IMG/VR virus record: IMGVR_UViG_3300022074_000350
Coordinates: 1-25,087 of that record
Length of the DNA: 25,087 nucleotides
Reading direction: 5' to 3' (one strand)
DNA from: a virus
In this document: piece after piece, positions 14,487 to 23,626 of the stretch
How positions within the stretch are numbered: the first letter of the stretch is position 1
Layout: each line of letters starts with the position of its first letter
The notes under the pieces: generated by a model
What the model saw: only the letters and a program-made list of their open reading frames with translations
What the model was told of the DNA's origin: nothing
Databases searched by the model: none
Translations under genes and position numbers: made by a program

Positions 14487-15317
14487 ATGTCATTAAGAAA
14501 TATTGAACTACAAACTGTTGCTCTTCATGTTGGAAGTCCCAATTATGCATTAGTTAATACTGGTACAAATATTCCTCTACCAAAAGCAGGTGTTCTAACT
14601 AATCCTGGTATATCAATCTTCGGAGATGCAGTTAATGGTGAGAAAGCAACAGTTACAATTTATCCACCACACGCAGATTCAAATCAACCAAGCATTCTTT
14701 CATTATTCGTTGATGGTAATACGAGACTGAGGGGTGATAGTCAAAGTGATTATGGACTTGAGGTAAGTGGTGGAAAATCAGTTAATAGCGTGTACATACA
14801 CGGTGATTTATATGTGTCTGGATCAACAGATAGTGGTAACAAAGGAAGACTTGCTTCTAGATTTGCAACTGCTGATGCAAAACCAAAACCTTTTGATTTA
14901 GAACATCCTACAAAAGGAAAAGGACATCGACTTCGCTATGCTTGTATTGAAGGCCCAGAGGTGGGAGTTTATTATCGTGGTAGATTGACAGGATCAAACA
15001 GGATCGAATTGCCTTACTATTGGAAAGATTTAGTTCATGCAGAGAGTATTACAGTCTCAATACAACCGATTGGATCTACTCAAAAAATAATTGTGATGGA
15101 ATATAGTAATGAAAAAGTAGTTCTATCTGGAAACACCGATTGCTTTTTCCATGTTTTTGGAGAAAGAAAAGATATCAACCCATTGATAACTGAGTATGAA
15201 GGTGATAGTTGGAAAGATTATCCAGATCCAAACTTTAACCCTGATAAAGTTGATGAAGACGAAAGAACTTATAATGATCCTAAATTTGCTGGCCCACCTA
15301 ATACGATTACGAATTGA
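14487..15317 (+). CDS. Tail-fibre-like structural protein with conserved C-terminal domain
   Basis: This 276-aa virion protein has a beta-rich N-terminal half with Gly/Asn turns (VDGNTRLRG, LEVSGGKSVNSVYIHGDLYVSG), typical of trimeric fibre shafts. The C-terminal half (about residues 133-245) carries a strongly patterned domain: FDLEHPTKGKGHRLRYACIE, GPEVGVYYRGRL, LPYYWKDLV, then CFFHVFGERKD and TEYEG. I recall this domain from fibre and baseplate proteins of marine myoviruses; it has no catalytic signature that I can see. It follows the spike gene by two bases and may form a peripheral baseplate or short fibre element. The last 30 residues are Asp/Pro-rich. Confidence 0.78.
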   Translation: MSLRNIELQTVALHVGSPNYALVNTGTNIPLPKAGVLTNPGISIFGDAVNGEKATVTIYPPHADSNQPSILSLFVDGNTRLRGDSQSDYGLEVSGGKSVNSVYIHGDLYVSGSTDSGNKGRLASRFATADAKPKPFDLEHPTKGKGHRLRYACIEGPEVGVYYRGRLTGSNRIELPYYWKDLVHAESITVSIQPIGSTQKIIVMEYSNEKVVLSGNTDCFFHVFGERKDINPLITEYEGDSWKDYPDPNFNPDKVDEDERTYNDPKFAGPPNTITN

Positions 15318-15325
15318 AAAAACTT

Positions 15326-15922
15326 ATGTATATCGAGGATAATTTTATTTCACCAAGTCAGTGTTTGAAAATTATCAATTACACTAATGAATCTCTCGGA
15401 ATTATGACTGCTGTGGGTCATAGTGAGGATACTATTCCAACATTTGAACCTCAAGAGGACTATTATGATTTTGCTGAACATCATGCAAGACAAGATGAAA
15501 TATTAGATGATGCTAATTATCAAGGTCATGCTGACTTTTTAAATACGAAGGAAGAAACTTCAGAGTTTTACACTAAAGTTGTTGATAAAGTCACTCGTGT
15601 TTGCAAATCATTTGATGATAGATCAAACCCCGATTATGTGGGTGTCATAAGATGGACACCAGGAACTTTTATGAAACCACACTATGATAGTTCTGCAAAA
15701 GAGGGTATCTATGACTTATTTGCTGCACTTCTTTATTTAAATGATGACTTTGAAGGTGGTTATACTGGATTTAAAGACTTTGAAGTAAAACCTAAAACTG
15801 GTAAATTATTAATTTTTTCTAATTCTCAATACAAACATCATGTGACTAGGGTAGTCGGAAGAGATCGCTATGCTCTTTCTTTCTGGTATAATAGTTCTAC
15901 AGATAATCATCAATCTGTTTGA
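15326..15922 (+). CDS. 2-oxoglutarate/Fe(II)-dependent oxygenase (prolyl hydroxylase-like)
   Basis: The product (198 aa from this ATG) has the non-haem iron facial triad: H119-x-D121 (FMKPHYDSS), a distal His (H172, in YKHHVTRV) and the 2-oxoglutarate arginine R181 (RYALSFWY). The FAALLYLNDDFEGGYTGF segment matches the P4H-like double-stranded beta-helix. Such enzymes hydroxylate protein or small-molecule substrates using O2 and 2-oxoglutarate; the substrate is unknown. The gene lies among virion genes, so a structural protein is a possible target (inference). The start is uncertain: a TTG at 15314 overlaps the previous stop (TTGA) and would add four residues, but every other gene here uses ATG. 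The 3' end overlaps the converging 64-aa gene by 26 bases. Confidence 0.88.
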   Translation: MYIEDNFISPSQCLKIINYTNESLGIMTAVGHSEDTIPTFEPQEDYYDFAEHHARQDEILDDANYQGHADFLNTKEETSEFYTKVVDKVTRVCKSFDDRSNPDYVGVIRWTPGTFMKPHYDSSAKEGIYDLFAALLYLNDDFEGGYTGFKDFEVKPKTGKLLIFSNSQYKHHVTRVVGRDRYALSFWYNSSTDNHQSV

Positions 15923-16091
15923 ATATTGGTTCCCAATCAATTTTACGACGAAGAACCACTGCTATATCATCTATCTCTTGATCAGTTAACTCTTTACCTT
16001 GAGAAGATGCTCTTGTTTGAACCATCTCATTCAGGTTAATTCTTAGAATATTACAATCATAGATCGCATATTGATTTAAAGGAGATGCCAT
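15897..16091 (-). CDS. Small conserved protein, function unknown
   Basis: This 64-aa protein is short but looks real: it begins MASPLNQYAIYDCNILRINL, has a Gln/Glu-rich helical middle (KELTDQEIDDIAVVL) and ends KIDWEPIFKQIDDYL. A late promoter on the minus strand lies 22 bases upstream of its ATG, matching that of the divergent gene. It converges on and overlaps the oxygenase by 26 bases. I recall similar small proteins in T4-like cyanophages. No function is suggested. Confidence 0.68.
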   Translation of the reverse strand: MASPLNQYAIYDCNILRINLNEMVQTRASSQGKELTDQEIDDIAVVLRRKIDWEPIFKQIDDYL

Positions 16092-16104
16092 AAAAAAAAT
16101 AATG

Positions 16105-16145
16105 TTTATTCAATATTTATTTCTCATAATTTTATTGAATAAATA
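16105..16145. promoter_or_regulatory. Mirror-symmetric divergent late promoters
   Basis: An 11-bp perfect inverted repeat, TTTATTCAATA (16105-16115) with TATTGAATAAA (16133-16143), sits midway between the two small divergent genes. It gives AATAAATA on both strands: plus at 16138-16145 and minus at 16121-16114. Each motif edge lies 22 bases before its ATG (16168 and 16091). The arrangement fits one shared bidirectional late-promoter region. The intergenic gap of 76 bases is over 80% A/T. Confidence 0.65.
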
Positions 16146-16167
16146 AATTATACTCATCAGCATAGTT

Positions 16168-16365
16168 ATGCATATCGAAAGACACCAACTAAGAGAGTTA
16201 CAGTATTTGCAAGAAGACATTGCAGAATATTTTACTGATGAGAATATGATAAGTGGCGAAACATATTGGACTTGCGTTGAGGCAGTTGCAATTGCAAAGC
16301 TTGCTGAGTTGCGTGGTGAAATAGTCTACGAAGATGAAGAAGAATCACCTCAAAACCAAAATTGA
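16168..16365 (+). CDS. Small conserved protein, function unknown
   Basis: This 65-aa protein has a helical N-terminus (HIERHQLRELQYLQEDIAEY), a central SGETYWTCVEAVAIAKLAEL helix and an acidic tail (EDEEESPQ). The regular amphipathic pattern and the late promoter 22 bases upstream support it as a real gene. I believe similar short proteins occur at this spot in related phages. It may bind a protein partner; nothing shows what. Confidence 0.68.
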   Translation: MHIERHQLRELQYLQEDIAEYFTDENMISGETYWTCVEAVAIAKLAELRGEIVYEDEEESPQNQN

Positions 16366-16407
16366 CTTTTAATTCCAAAAAAGTCGCAAAAAAAATCCCG
16401 CCAAAAA

Positions 16408-16453
16408 TCTGACTCAAAACCTTTTTGATCTATAATGTGATAAATAAGTCAGA
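16408..16453 (+). promoter_or_regulatory. Promoter region of the giant structural gene
   Basis: Two promoter types lie together. A sigma-70-like one has CTGACT (16409-16414), 16 bases, then a perfect TATAAT (16431-16436). A late one is GATAAATA (16439-16446), 32 bases before the ATG at 16479. An inverted repeat TCTGACT (16408-16414) / AGTCAGA (16447-16453) flanks both. It could mark a regulator site, or be chance. Confidence 0.55.
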
Positions 16454-16478
16454 AGAAAAAATTTAGTGTGCTAATACG

Positions 16479-19400
16479 ATGCCCCTTTCAAGGTTAGAAA
16501 ATTTTCTAGTTAATACCAACGGTAATATCCTTTATGTAAATCCATCTGATTTAGACGCTACAGATAGTTTTGATAATAGGGGAAATTCCTTAACAAGACC
16601 TTTTGTTTCCATACAAAGAGCACTAATCGAAGCAGCCAGATTTTCATACCAGTCAGGATTTAATAACGATAGATTTGATAGAACAACAATATTACTGTAC
16701 CCTGGTGAGCATATAGTAGACAATAGGCCAGGTTTATACATTAAACAAAACGGTGCTTCTGCAGAATTATTAGATGTTTCTGGAAATGTTACCAGTGAAA
16801 GTATACTTTTAAATAACTCTTCAATATTTGATTTAAATAATTCGAATAATGTTCTTCGTAGATTCAATTCAGTTCATGGAGGATTAATTGTTCCAAAAGG
16901 TACATCAATTGTAGGTTTAGATTTAAGAAAAACTAAGATAAGACCTCTATATGTCCCAAATCCTGATGTTTTAGATAGTGTAATACCAAGATCAGCAATA
17001 TTTCGTGTAACTGGTGGTTGCTATTTCTGGCAATTTAGTTTATTTGATGCAAATCAGTCAATATATTATAGTTATAACTTTAGTGAAAAAAGAAATCCAA
17101 GAATATCACACCATAAATTAACCTGTTTTGAGTATGCTGACGGTTTAAATGAAGAGTCTTTGACATCATTAACTGATTTACAGATGTACTACTTCAAGTT
17201 GATGAATGCTTATGGAAGTGATACTGGAAATAGAAATATACCAGATTTTCCTGCAAGTCAAGACTTTGAACCAAATACTCCAGAATCTAAGATTGTTGGT
17301 GATTTATCATCAGATGACAAGTCAGTTGAAAAGTTAACTTCATCTGGATTAAGTGCAACTGTGGTCACTAAAGCAGCACACGGTCTAACTGTAGATGATC
17401 AAGTTTTAATTACTGGCGTAGGAAACACATTTTATGATGGAACTTATAGTGTAAGTGGAATTACAAGTGAAAGACAATTTATATACACAATGAATGGTGA
17501 TCCAGCTCAAGATGTTATCACTGTAGATACAAATAATCCACCAAAAGTCGAAATTGAATCAGATTCTGTTACTGGTGCTTCTCCATATATCTTTAACTGC
17601 TCACTCAGATCTGTATTTGGTATGTGTGGTTTGCATGCCGATGGATCAAAGGCAACTGGATTCAAATCTATGGTTGTTGCTCAGTTTACTGGTATTGGAC
17701 TACAAAAAGATGATAAGGCATTTGTAATATACAAACCATCTACTGGAAATTACATTGATTCTGTCAATGCGGGTTCTGAATCAGCAACAAGATTCAAAAC
17801 ACCTTTATATACCAATCAAAATGCAGTTTATAGAAAGAGATATGAGAACTTTCATATCAAATGTTCAAATGATTCATTTATTCAAGCAGTTTCTGTTTTT
17901 GCGATTGGATATGCAAATCATTTCCTATCTGAATCAGGTGGTGAGCAATCAATTACCAACTCAAACTCAAACTTTGGTTCAAAAGCATTAGTATCAAAAG
18001 GATTTAGAAAAGATCCATTTGCTCGTGACGACACTGGATATGTTACACATATTGTTCCACCAAAAGATTTACAAAAAGAGTCAATAAACGTTATTTGGAG
18101 ATCTTTAGATCCAGAGTTGACACTTTCTAATGTTGGAACTGGACAAACTTCTAGACTTTACATATTGGGTGAAAAGGACGTAACTAATCCACCAACTAAC
18201 GTTGCTAATGGATTTAAAATTGGTGCAAAGAAAGATGACCTCCTATATTTGAATGTAAATGTGGGTGGTGCAAATGTAACTTATTCCTCACCAATCCTAA
18301 TGCCAGTTGCATCTGGTGATGGCCCTTCATTTGAGAAGAGATTTACAGTTGAGAGAACAGTTGCTGGAAATACAATTACAACTGGTACTGGTGCAGAAAT
18401 AACTTTGACTGCCAATCATAATTTCTTAACAGGTGAATCAGTTGTGGTTCTTGCTGATGATGGTAGAACTCCAGACGGAATTAAAATTAGTAAAAAGTAT
18501 TTTATAATTCTTGGAAGTGCGGATAATAAAATTAAATTGGCAAATACGCTTAATGATGCCTTTAGGGGAGATGCAATTGCAATTGACAACAAATTAGGTG
18601 GTGTTTTATCCGTTATAAGTAGAGTCACAGATAAAGTTCCAGGTGATGTAGGACATCCAGTTCAATTTGACACTGGCAACAAGAATTGGTATATTCTTGG
18701 ATCAATAACAAGAACAAATAATAAAATATATGACGGTTTTGTTGGATTTTCTACAGATATTGCAGCAAATAATTCTGCGACATACGTTCAAAGGATATCA
18801 GAAAGTCGTGCTTTAGATGATCGTATCTATCGTTTACGTTATGTAATTCCAAAAGAGTTTACATCCACAATCGCAAAGAAACCAGAGAAAAATTATACTC
18901 TACAAGAATCTAGAACAGTTAATGAAGAGAGGGTTCTTAGTAGTTCAAATGTAATTACAAATCGTAACCCGAAAATAATTTCAGGTATATCAAGCACTGG
19001 TAGCACTACCACCATAACCTCAGAATTACCACATAAATTGAGTGTTAATGATGTAGTTCGTGTTAAAAATGTAACAAGTTCAACAAACACTGGAGCACTT
19101 GACAACACTGGATATAATGGCACTTTTACAGTTACTGAAACACCATCAGCAAAAACCTTCACATATTCAAATGCAAATCTTGGGGGAACTTTTACAAACA
19201 ACTTAAGTACTTTACGTGCGAGTGATGAAACAAGACCAGATTTACCAGCATTTGAGAGAAAAGAGTATGATACAACATATACTATACAAGAAGTTGAAAC
19301 TATTCAAGATTATATCTCTGGTGCACAGGATGGTGTTTACTACTTAACTTGTTTGATTGGAAATATTTCACCAACCACATCTGAATTTTCTGATGTTAGG

Positions 19401-22400
19401 TATAAGCAAAACTTCCTTAACTTATATCCAACAGTAGATAAGGATAATCATAATAATGATCCAATTCAGGCAGTTTCTGCTGCTTCAAATGAACTTCTTG
19501 GACAAGTCAACATAAACGATCCAATCAATAGTATAACAAAAGAGACAGTAATCAACTATCTTCGAGATAATCGTGTTGGTTTTGCTATTACTGATGGATC
19601 TAGTTCGAGTGCAGGTTTTACAACTGTTACAACAGACATTGAGCATAATTTAAATCGAATCACCACTCTGTCTCTAAGTGCAGCTGGAACTGGTTACGGT
19701 AATGATACAACTCTATTTGATGTTCCTTTAGTTGGAACTGGAATTACAGGTGATGGTGCAACTGCAAAAATTATGACTGGTGGAAGTGGTCAAATTACAA
19801 GTGTTGAGTTAAATCATGGTGGAAGTGGTTATGGTATTGGTATGACCATGAGTGTATCTGGAAGTGGAGTAAATGGTGTTGTTCAGGTAACAGGAATTGA
19901 TGATGCGGTTGGTAAGGCAATACAAGTAATTGGTGTTGGATCAGTAGATGATAGAAATAATAGTGATTATAATGGTCTGTTTAAAGTTCTTAAAGTTCCC
20001 AGTACTAAATCTGTTAGTTACTATAATATTCCTGAAGGACAAACTACACCAGTTAGTGCAGGAATTTATACTGGGCCTGTTGGAACAACAAATGGAATAT
20101 TTACTTTACTTGATAAGGCAGTCAAAGTTACAAATATAGCTGGTGTTGCAAGCACAACTCTTGCAGGAATTGTCACAGTTACAACTGAAACCAGTCATGG
20201 ATTATCAGTTGGAAACAAAATTAAATTTGTAGATTTTGCAGGAACAGCAACAGCAAATTATAATGAGTATGACTTTATCGTTAAAGAAAAAGTAGGTCTT
20301 ACAACATTTACAATGGATACTGGTTCTAGAGTTGGAACTCCTGTAGCACTTGCACAATGTGGTAATTTACTTAAGTATTCTTTAAATTCATATGGTCAGG
20401 ATAATTCTCTTGCAACCGAAAAAATATCTGGAGGTTTATCGCCAATACTAGTTGGATTTACAACTACAATGTCCGCAGGTATTGGTACTGCTCCCAATAC
20501 TGAAACTACTTTGGGCATAACAAGCACTGTCGGTGTTAGCACTGGTGATTTCTTACAGGTAGATAATGAAATCATGAGAGTTATTGAAAAGCAAAATGCT
20601 ACAGACCTAACAGTTATTCGAGGTATATTAGGAACACAATCTGTAGCACATGATAATGCATCATTAGTTAGAAAGATAAATCCAATTCCATCAGAATTAC
20701 ATAGATTCTCTACGATTCGTGCTTCTGGTCATACATTCGAATATATTGGATATGGGCCAGGTAACTATTCAACTGCACTCCCACAATTAATTGAAAGAAC
20801 ACTTGATGAGGAAGAAGAATTACTTGCAATATCAAAAGAAGAAAAAGGTGGAGTTGTATTCTTCTCTGGTATGAATGATCGTGGTGATTTCTTCAGTGGA
20901 GATAGAGCACAATCAACTGAATTAATATTAGGTGAAGCGGGAGATTCAAACTCTATAACTTTCGATGATGTATTCATTCGAAACACACTTCGTGTTGGTG
21001 GTGGAGCAAACCAGAATTTGCCATCAGAATTTAATGGCCCTGTTAATTTCTCCAACAAGATAACATCCACAGATTCAACTGATGGTATTGAAGCAATTAA
21101 ATTACTAATCAAAGGTAACGCATTAAATAATCCATTCTTCCAAGTTGGTGATGATGCAAGTCCATCATTGATAGTCAATAAAGAAAGTCAGAATGTTGGT
21201 ATTAATACTGTCAATCCTAATACTAACATTGAATTGGATGTAAATGGTACAATTCGTGCACAAGTATATGAAAACTTTAAATTATCTGATTTACCTGATG
21301 CAACTGAAGAAACAACATACGCAAGAAACCGTATTATCAAAGTTAAAGATGATGGTAGTGGTTATGAAATGATAGATCCACATGAACTATCTGCATATGA
21401 ATTAAGAAGTCTTGGAGTTAGTAATGATGGAACAATTTATGTTGGTGTTGGATCAATCGTAAGTAGTAAATTACAAATATCTGGAATTTCAACTTCGAAG
21501 TTCTTTGTTGGTGAAAGAGTTAAAATGTTTGGTGTGACAGAATCAACTGATAGTGTAATAGCTCCTGCACCAATCATAGATGCAGATGTAAAACTTACAA
21601 AAGTTGGAATTGAGTCTGGTATGACTTACTTCTATTGGCAAGCACAATACCATATGCAAAATGGTAAAGTTGGTGTTTCTTCACAAATAGATTTAGCTGG
21701 TTCATACGCAGGATCTGGTGCGAGAGTTGGAGTTGCCAATACTACTATCGATAATTTTAATGATACAAACCACAACTCTCTATCTCTTAAGAGAACTGAT
21801 ACAAATCATGGTATTTTGATTTATCGTCAAAACGTAGATTCACAGACTTCAACACCAGTCGCAAATGTTAACGATGCAAAATTAATTGCTACTCTTGGAC
21901 AAAAGGAATTAGAAAATAATACAGTTGGTATTTCTTGGAAAGATTATGGAGTATATGAACAAACTGCTTGGAGTGCAAAGGGAACAGACAATGAATTCTT
22001 AGGATCTGATAATGATACTACATCAACAAATCAAATACACTTCCCAGTGATAGCAAGAGAGACCGTTGGTGGAAGAGGATGGGATATAGATCAAATAACT
22101 GAAGTTGGTTCTAATTATATTACTGTGAGTGGCAATTACCTATTGAATGGAACAGTGGGATTTGGAACGACATCAGGTGTTAAGGTAGTTCATGATAATA
22201 CAAAAGCATTATCAGATGCGATAACAGGTATCGGTGTTGCTGGTGGAAATTATCTAGACTTACCAAGTGGAACTTACCTAACAAATAAATTAATAATTCC
22301 TACTTCATTTACATTAAGAGGTAATGGTAAAAATAGTATTGTTAAGCAGCAATATTATGCAACAGATGCTACAGATCAAGGTGTAAGTGGTGGAACTGCC

Positions 22401-23624
22401 TTACCTTTTGATGGTAATTTAATTGGTATAGGAGTAACAAATGCAACTGATGTGACAGTTGCCGATATAACTTTTGATGGAAATAGTTCAAATAATCTTT
22501 TATTCACATTAGAAAGTGAAAATAACCTACTCACATTTGCAGGTGGAACCTCTATGCTCTTTAAAGACATGGAGATTCGAAATAGTGGAGGTGGTGGATT
22601 ATACGCAAGAGATTCAAGACGTATCTCTATAGAAAATAGTACAATTGTTGATGGTGGTCAAACTGACAGATATAATGAATTTAGACCATTGGATGTTCAA
22701 AGTTCAGAAACTGTTAGAATTAACGATACATTATTTGAAAATTATCCTGGTGCTCTTGATGTTTCTGTAACAACAGTTGTGGCAACTGGTGGAAATATAA
22801 TTCGAAATTGTGGTAGTGGTATTGATGCTTACGCAACTGGTAAGATTACCACACAAAATAATGTTATTCTTGGCCCATCTGATGAGTTTATTGCTTCACC
22901 AGACATTTATGATACAGACTTTGACTCTATCAATATAACTATTAAGTCTGGTGAAACATTCAATGGCCCTGAACTACTTTATATTGAGAATGGTGAAGGA
23001 TTTGATCTCAGTAGTAGCAATGTTTCAATCACTGCTGGAATCGGAACAATGGTTGGACTTTATAGCACAACTCGCACTGCATCTCTTGGAACTAAATTCT
23101 TTGTCTTCCCTGATCCACTTACACAGGATAGTGATGGTGTTTCTGGAAGAGATAATGGTTACATTCAACTCTATGCTAACCCAACAAAAACTTCAGAATT
23201 AGGAGGTTATGTTGGTTCAAGCACTGCACTTGGTTATGAGATTATTGGAACTGAGTTCCAAACACATCCAGTTGGATTTACAACATTCATTGGCATTCAA
23301 ACTGGTTACTGGGCAAATGGAGGAAACTTTGCAGGAATCGCCACTGTTGGTACAGCAGCGACTCAATATATTATTAGGTTAGATACTCCTAGTCAAATTT
23401 CTGGAATCACAACTGGAGATGTTGTTAAGTTAGTTAAACATACAACTGGCCCAAATATCTCGAATACAGAAATGACAGTTCAAGAACGACTTGGTTCTGA
23501 TCGTGTCATATTGAACTTCTCGTCAATAACTGCAACATCACATGGATCTACAGTTGTGGATGGCGACTATATATCTATAAGGAGAATATTCACTATCGCT
23601 AAAGGAAGAGTCGGAGTTACTTAA
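16479..23624 (+). CDS. Giant mosaic fibre / baseplate protein, 2381 aa
   Basis: This is one uninterrupted frame. The N-terminal ~270 residues (LENFLVNTNGNILYVNPSDL, SLTRPFVSIQRALIEAARFS, DNRPGLYI) are a conserved attachment region of large marine-phage structural proteins. Small beta domains with an H-(G/N/K)-L ... Y-(D/N)-G ... FTY pattern recur at about residues 288-338, 630-692, 834-898, 1045-1184 (split by a GSGY insert) and 1224-1283. A GDFLQVDNEIMRV ... RGILGTQ unit is at 1333-1403. A fibre-shaft part with VGINTVNPNTNIELDVNG lies near 1590. A right-handed beta-helix, pectate-lyase-like, spans about 1868-2142, with receptor or glycan binding possible. It is probably a peripheral baseplate or tail-fibre protein; no T4 gene is assigned. 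It resembles large VrlC-type proteins of cyanophages (from memory). Confidence 0.82.
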   Translation: MPLSRLENFLVNTNGNILYVNPSDLDATDSFDNRGNSLTRPFVSIQRALIEAARFSYQSGFNNDRFDRTTILLYPGEHIVDNRPGLYIKQNGASAELLDVSGNVTSESILLNNSSIFDLNNSNNVLRRFNSVHGGLIVPKGTSIVGLDLRKTKIRPLYVPNPDVLDSVIPRSAIFRVTGGCYFWQFSLFDANQSIYYSYNFSEKRNPRISHHKLTCFEYADGLNEESLTSLTDLQMYYFKLMNAYGSDTGNRNIPDFPASQDFEPNTPESKIVGDLSSDDKSVEKLTSSGLSATVVTKAAHGLTVDDQVLITGVGNTFYDGTYSVSGITSERQFIYTMNGDPAQDVITVDTNNPPKVEIESDSVTGASPYIFNCSLRSVFGMCGLHADGSKATGFKSMVVAQFTGIGLQKDDKAFVIYKPSTGNYIDSVNAGSESATRFKTPLYTNQNAVYRKRYENFHIKCSNDSFIQAVSVFAIGYANHFLSESGGEQSITNSNSNFGSKALVSKGFRKDPFARDDTGYVTHIVPPKDLQKESINVIWRSLDPELTLSNVGTGQTSRLYILGEKDVTNPPTNVANGFKIGAKKDDLLYLNVNVGGANVTYSSPILMPVASGDGPSFEKRFTVERTVAGNTITTGTGAEITLTANHNFLTGESVVVLADDGRTPDGIKISKKYFIILGSADNKIKLANTLNDAFRGDAIAIDNKLGGVLSVISRVTDKVPGDVGHPVQFDTGNKNWYILGSITRTNNKIYDGFVGFSTDIAANNSATYVQRISESRALDDRIYRLRYVIPKEFTSTIAKKPEKNYTLQESRTVNEERVLSSSNVITNRNPKIISGISSTGSTTTITSELPHKLSVNDVVRVKNVTSSTNTGALDNTGYNGTFTVTETPSAKTFTYSNANLGGTFTNNLSTLRASDETRPDLPAFERKEYDTTYTIQEVETIQDYISGAQDGVYYLTCLIGNISPTTSEFSDVRYKQNFLNLYPTVDKDNHNNDPIQAVSAASNELLGQVNINDPINSITKETVINYLRDNRVGFAITDGSSSSAGFTTVTTDIEHNLNRITTLSLSAAGTGYGNDTTLFDVPLVGTGITGDGATAKIMTGGSGQITSVELNHGGSGYGIGMTMSVSGSGVNGVVQVTGIDDAVGKAIQVIGVGSVDDRNNSDYNGLFKVLKVPSTKSVSYYNIPEGQTTPVSAGIYTGPVGTTNGIFTLLDKAVKVTNIAGVASTTLAGIVTVTTETSHGLSVGNKIKFVDFAGTATANYNEYDFIVKEKVGLTTFTMDTGSRVGTPVALAQCGNLLKYSLNSYGQDNSLATEKISGGLSPILVGFTTTMSAGIGTAPNTETTLGITSTVGVSTGDFLQVDNEIMRVIEKQNATDLTVIRGILGTQSVAHDNASLVRKINPIPSELHRFSTIRASGHTFEYIGYGPGNYSTALPQLIERTLDEEEELLAISKEEKGGVVFFSGMNDRGDFFSGDRAQSTELILGEAGDSNSITFDDVFIRNTLRVGGGANQNLPSEFNGPVNFSNKITSTDSTDGIEAIKLLIKGNALNNPFFQVGDDASPSLIVNKESQNVGINTVNPNTNIELDVNGTIRAQVYENFKLSDLPDATEETTYARNRIIKVKDDGSGYEMIDPHELSAYELRSLGVSNDGTIYVGVGSIVSSKLQISGISTSKFFVGERVKMFGVTESTDSVIAPAPIIDADVKLTKVGIESGMTYFYWQAQYHMQNGKVGVSSQIDLAGSYAGSGARVGVANTTIDNFNDTNHNSLSLKRTDTNHGILIYRQNVDSQTSTPVANVNDAKLIATLGQKELENNTVGISWKDYGVYEQTAWSAKGTDNEFLGSDNDTTSTNQIHFPVIARETVGGRGWDIDQITEVGSNYITVSGNYLLNGTVGFGTTSGVKVVHDNTKALSDAITGIGVAGGNYLDLPSGTYLTNKLIIPTSFTLRGNGKNSIVKQQYYATDATDQGVSGGTALPFDGNLIGIGVTNATDVTVADITFDGNSSNNLLFTLESENNLLTFAGGTSMLFKDMEIRNSGGGGLYARDSRRISIENSTIVDGGQTDRYNEFRPLDVQSSETVRINDTLFENYPGALDVSVTTVVATGGNIIRNCGSGIDAYATGKITTQNNVILGPSDEFIASPDIYDTDFDSINITIKSGETFNGPELLYIENGEGFDLSSSNVSITAGIGTMVGLYSTTRTASLGTKFFVFPDPLTQDSDGVSGRDNGYIQLYANPTKTSELGGYVGSSTALGYEIIGTEFQTHPVGFTTFIGIQTGYWANGGNFAGIATVGTAATQYIIRLDTPSQISGITTGDVVKLVKHTTGPNISNTEMTVQERLGSDRVILNFSSITATSHGSTVVDGDYISIRRIFTIAKGRVGVT

Positions 23625-23626
23625 AA

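Noticed and set aside
20765-21178. 137-codon open frame on the minus strand inside the giant gene
   Set aside because: Antisense shadow: Ser-rich product and no start signals, with a clearly coding opposite strand.
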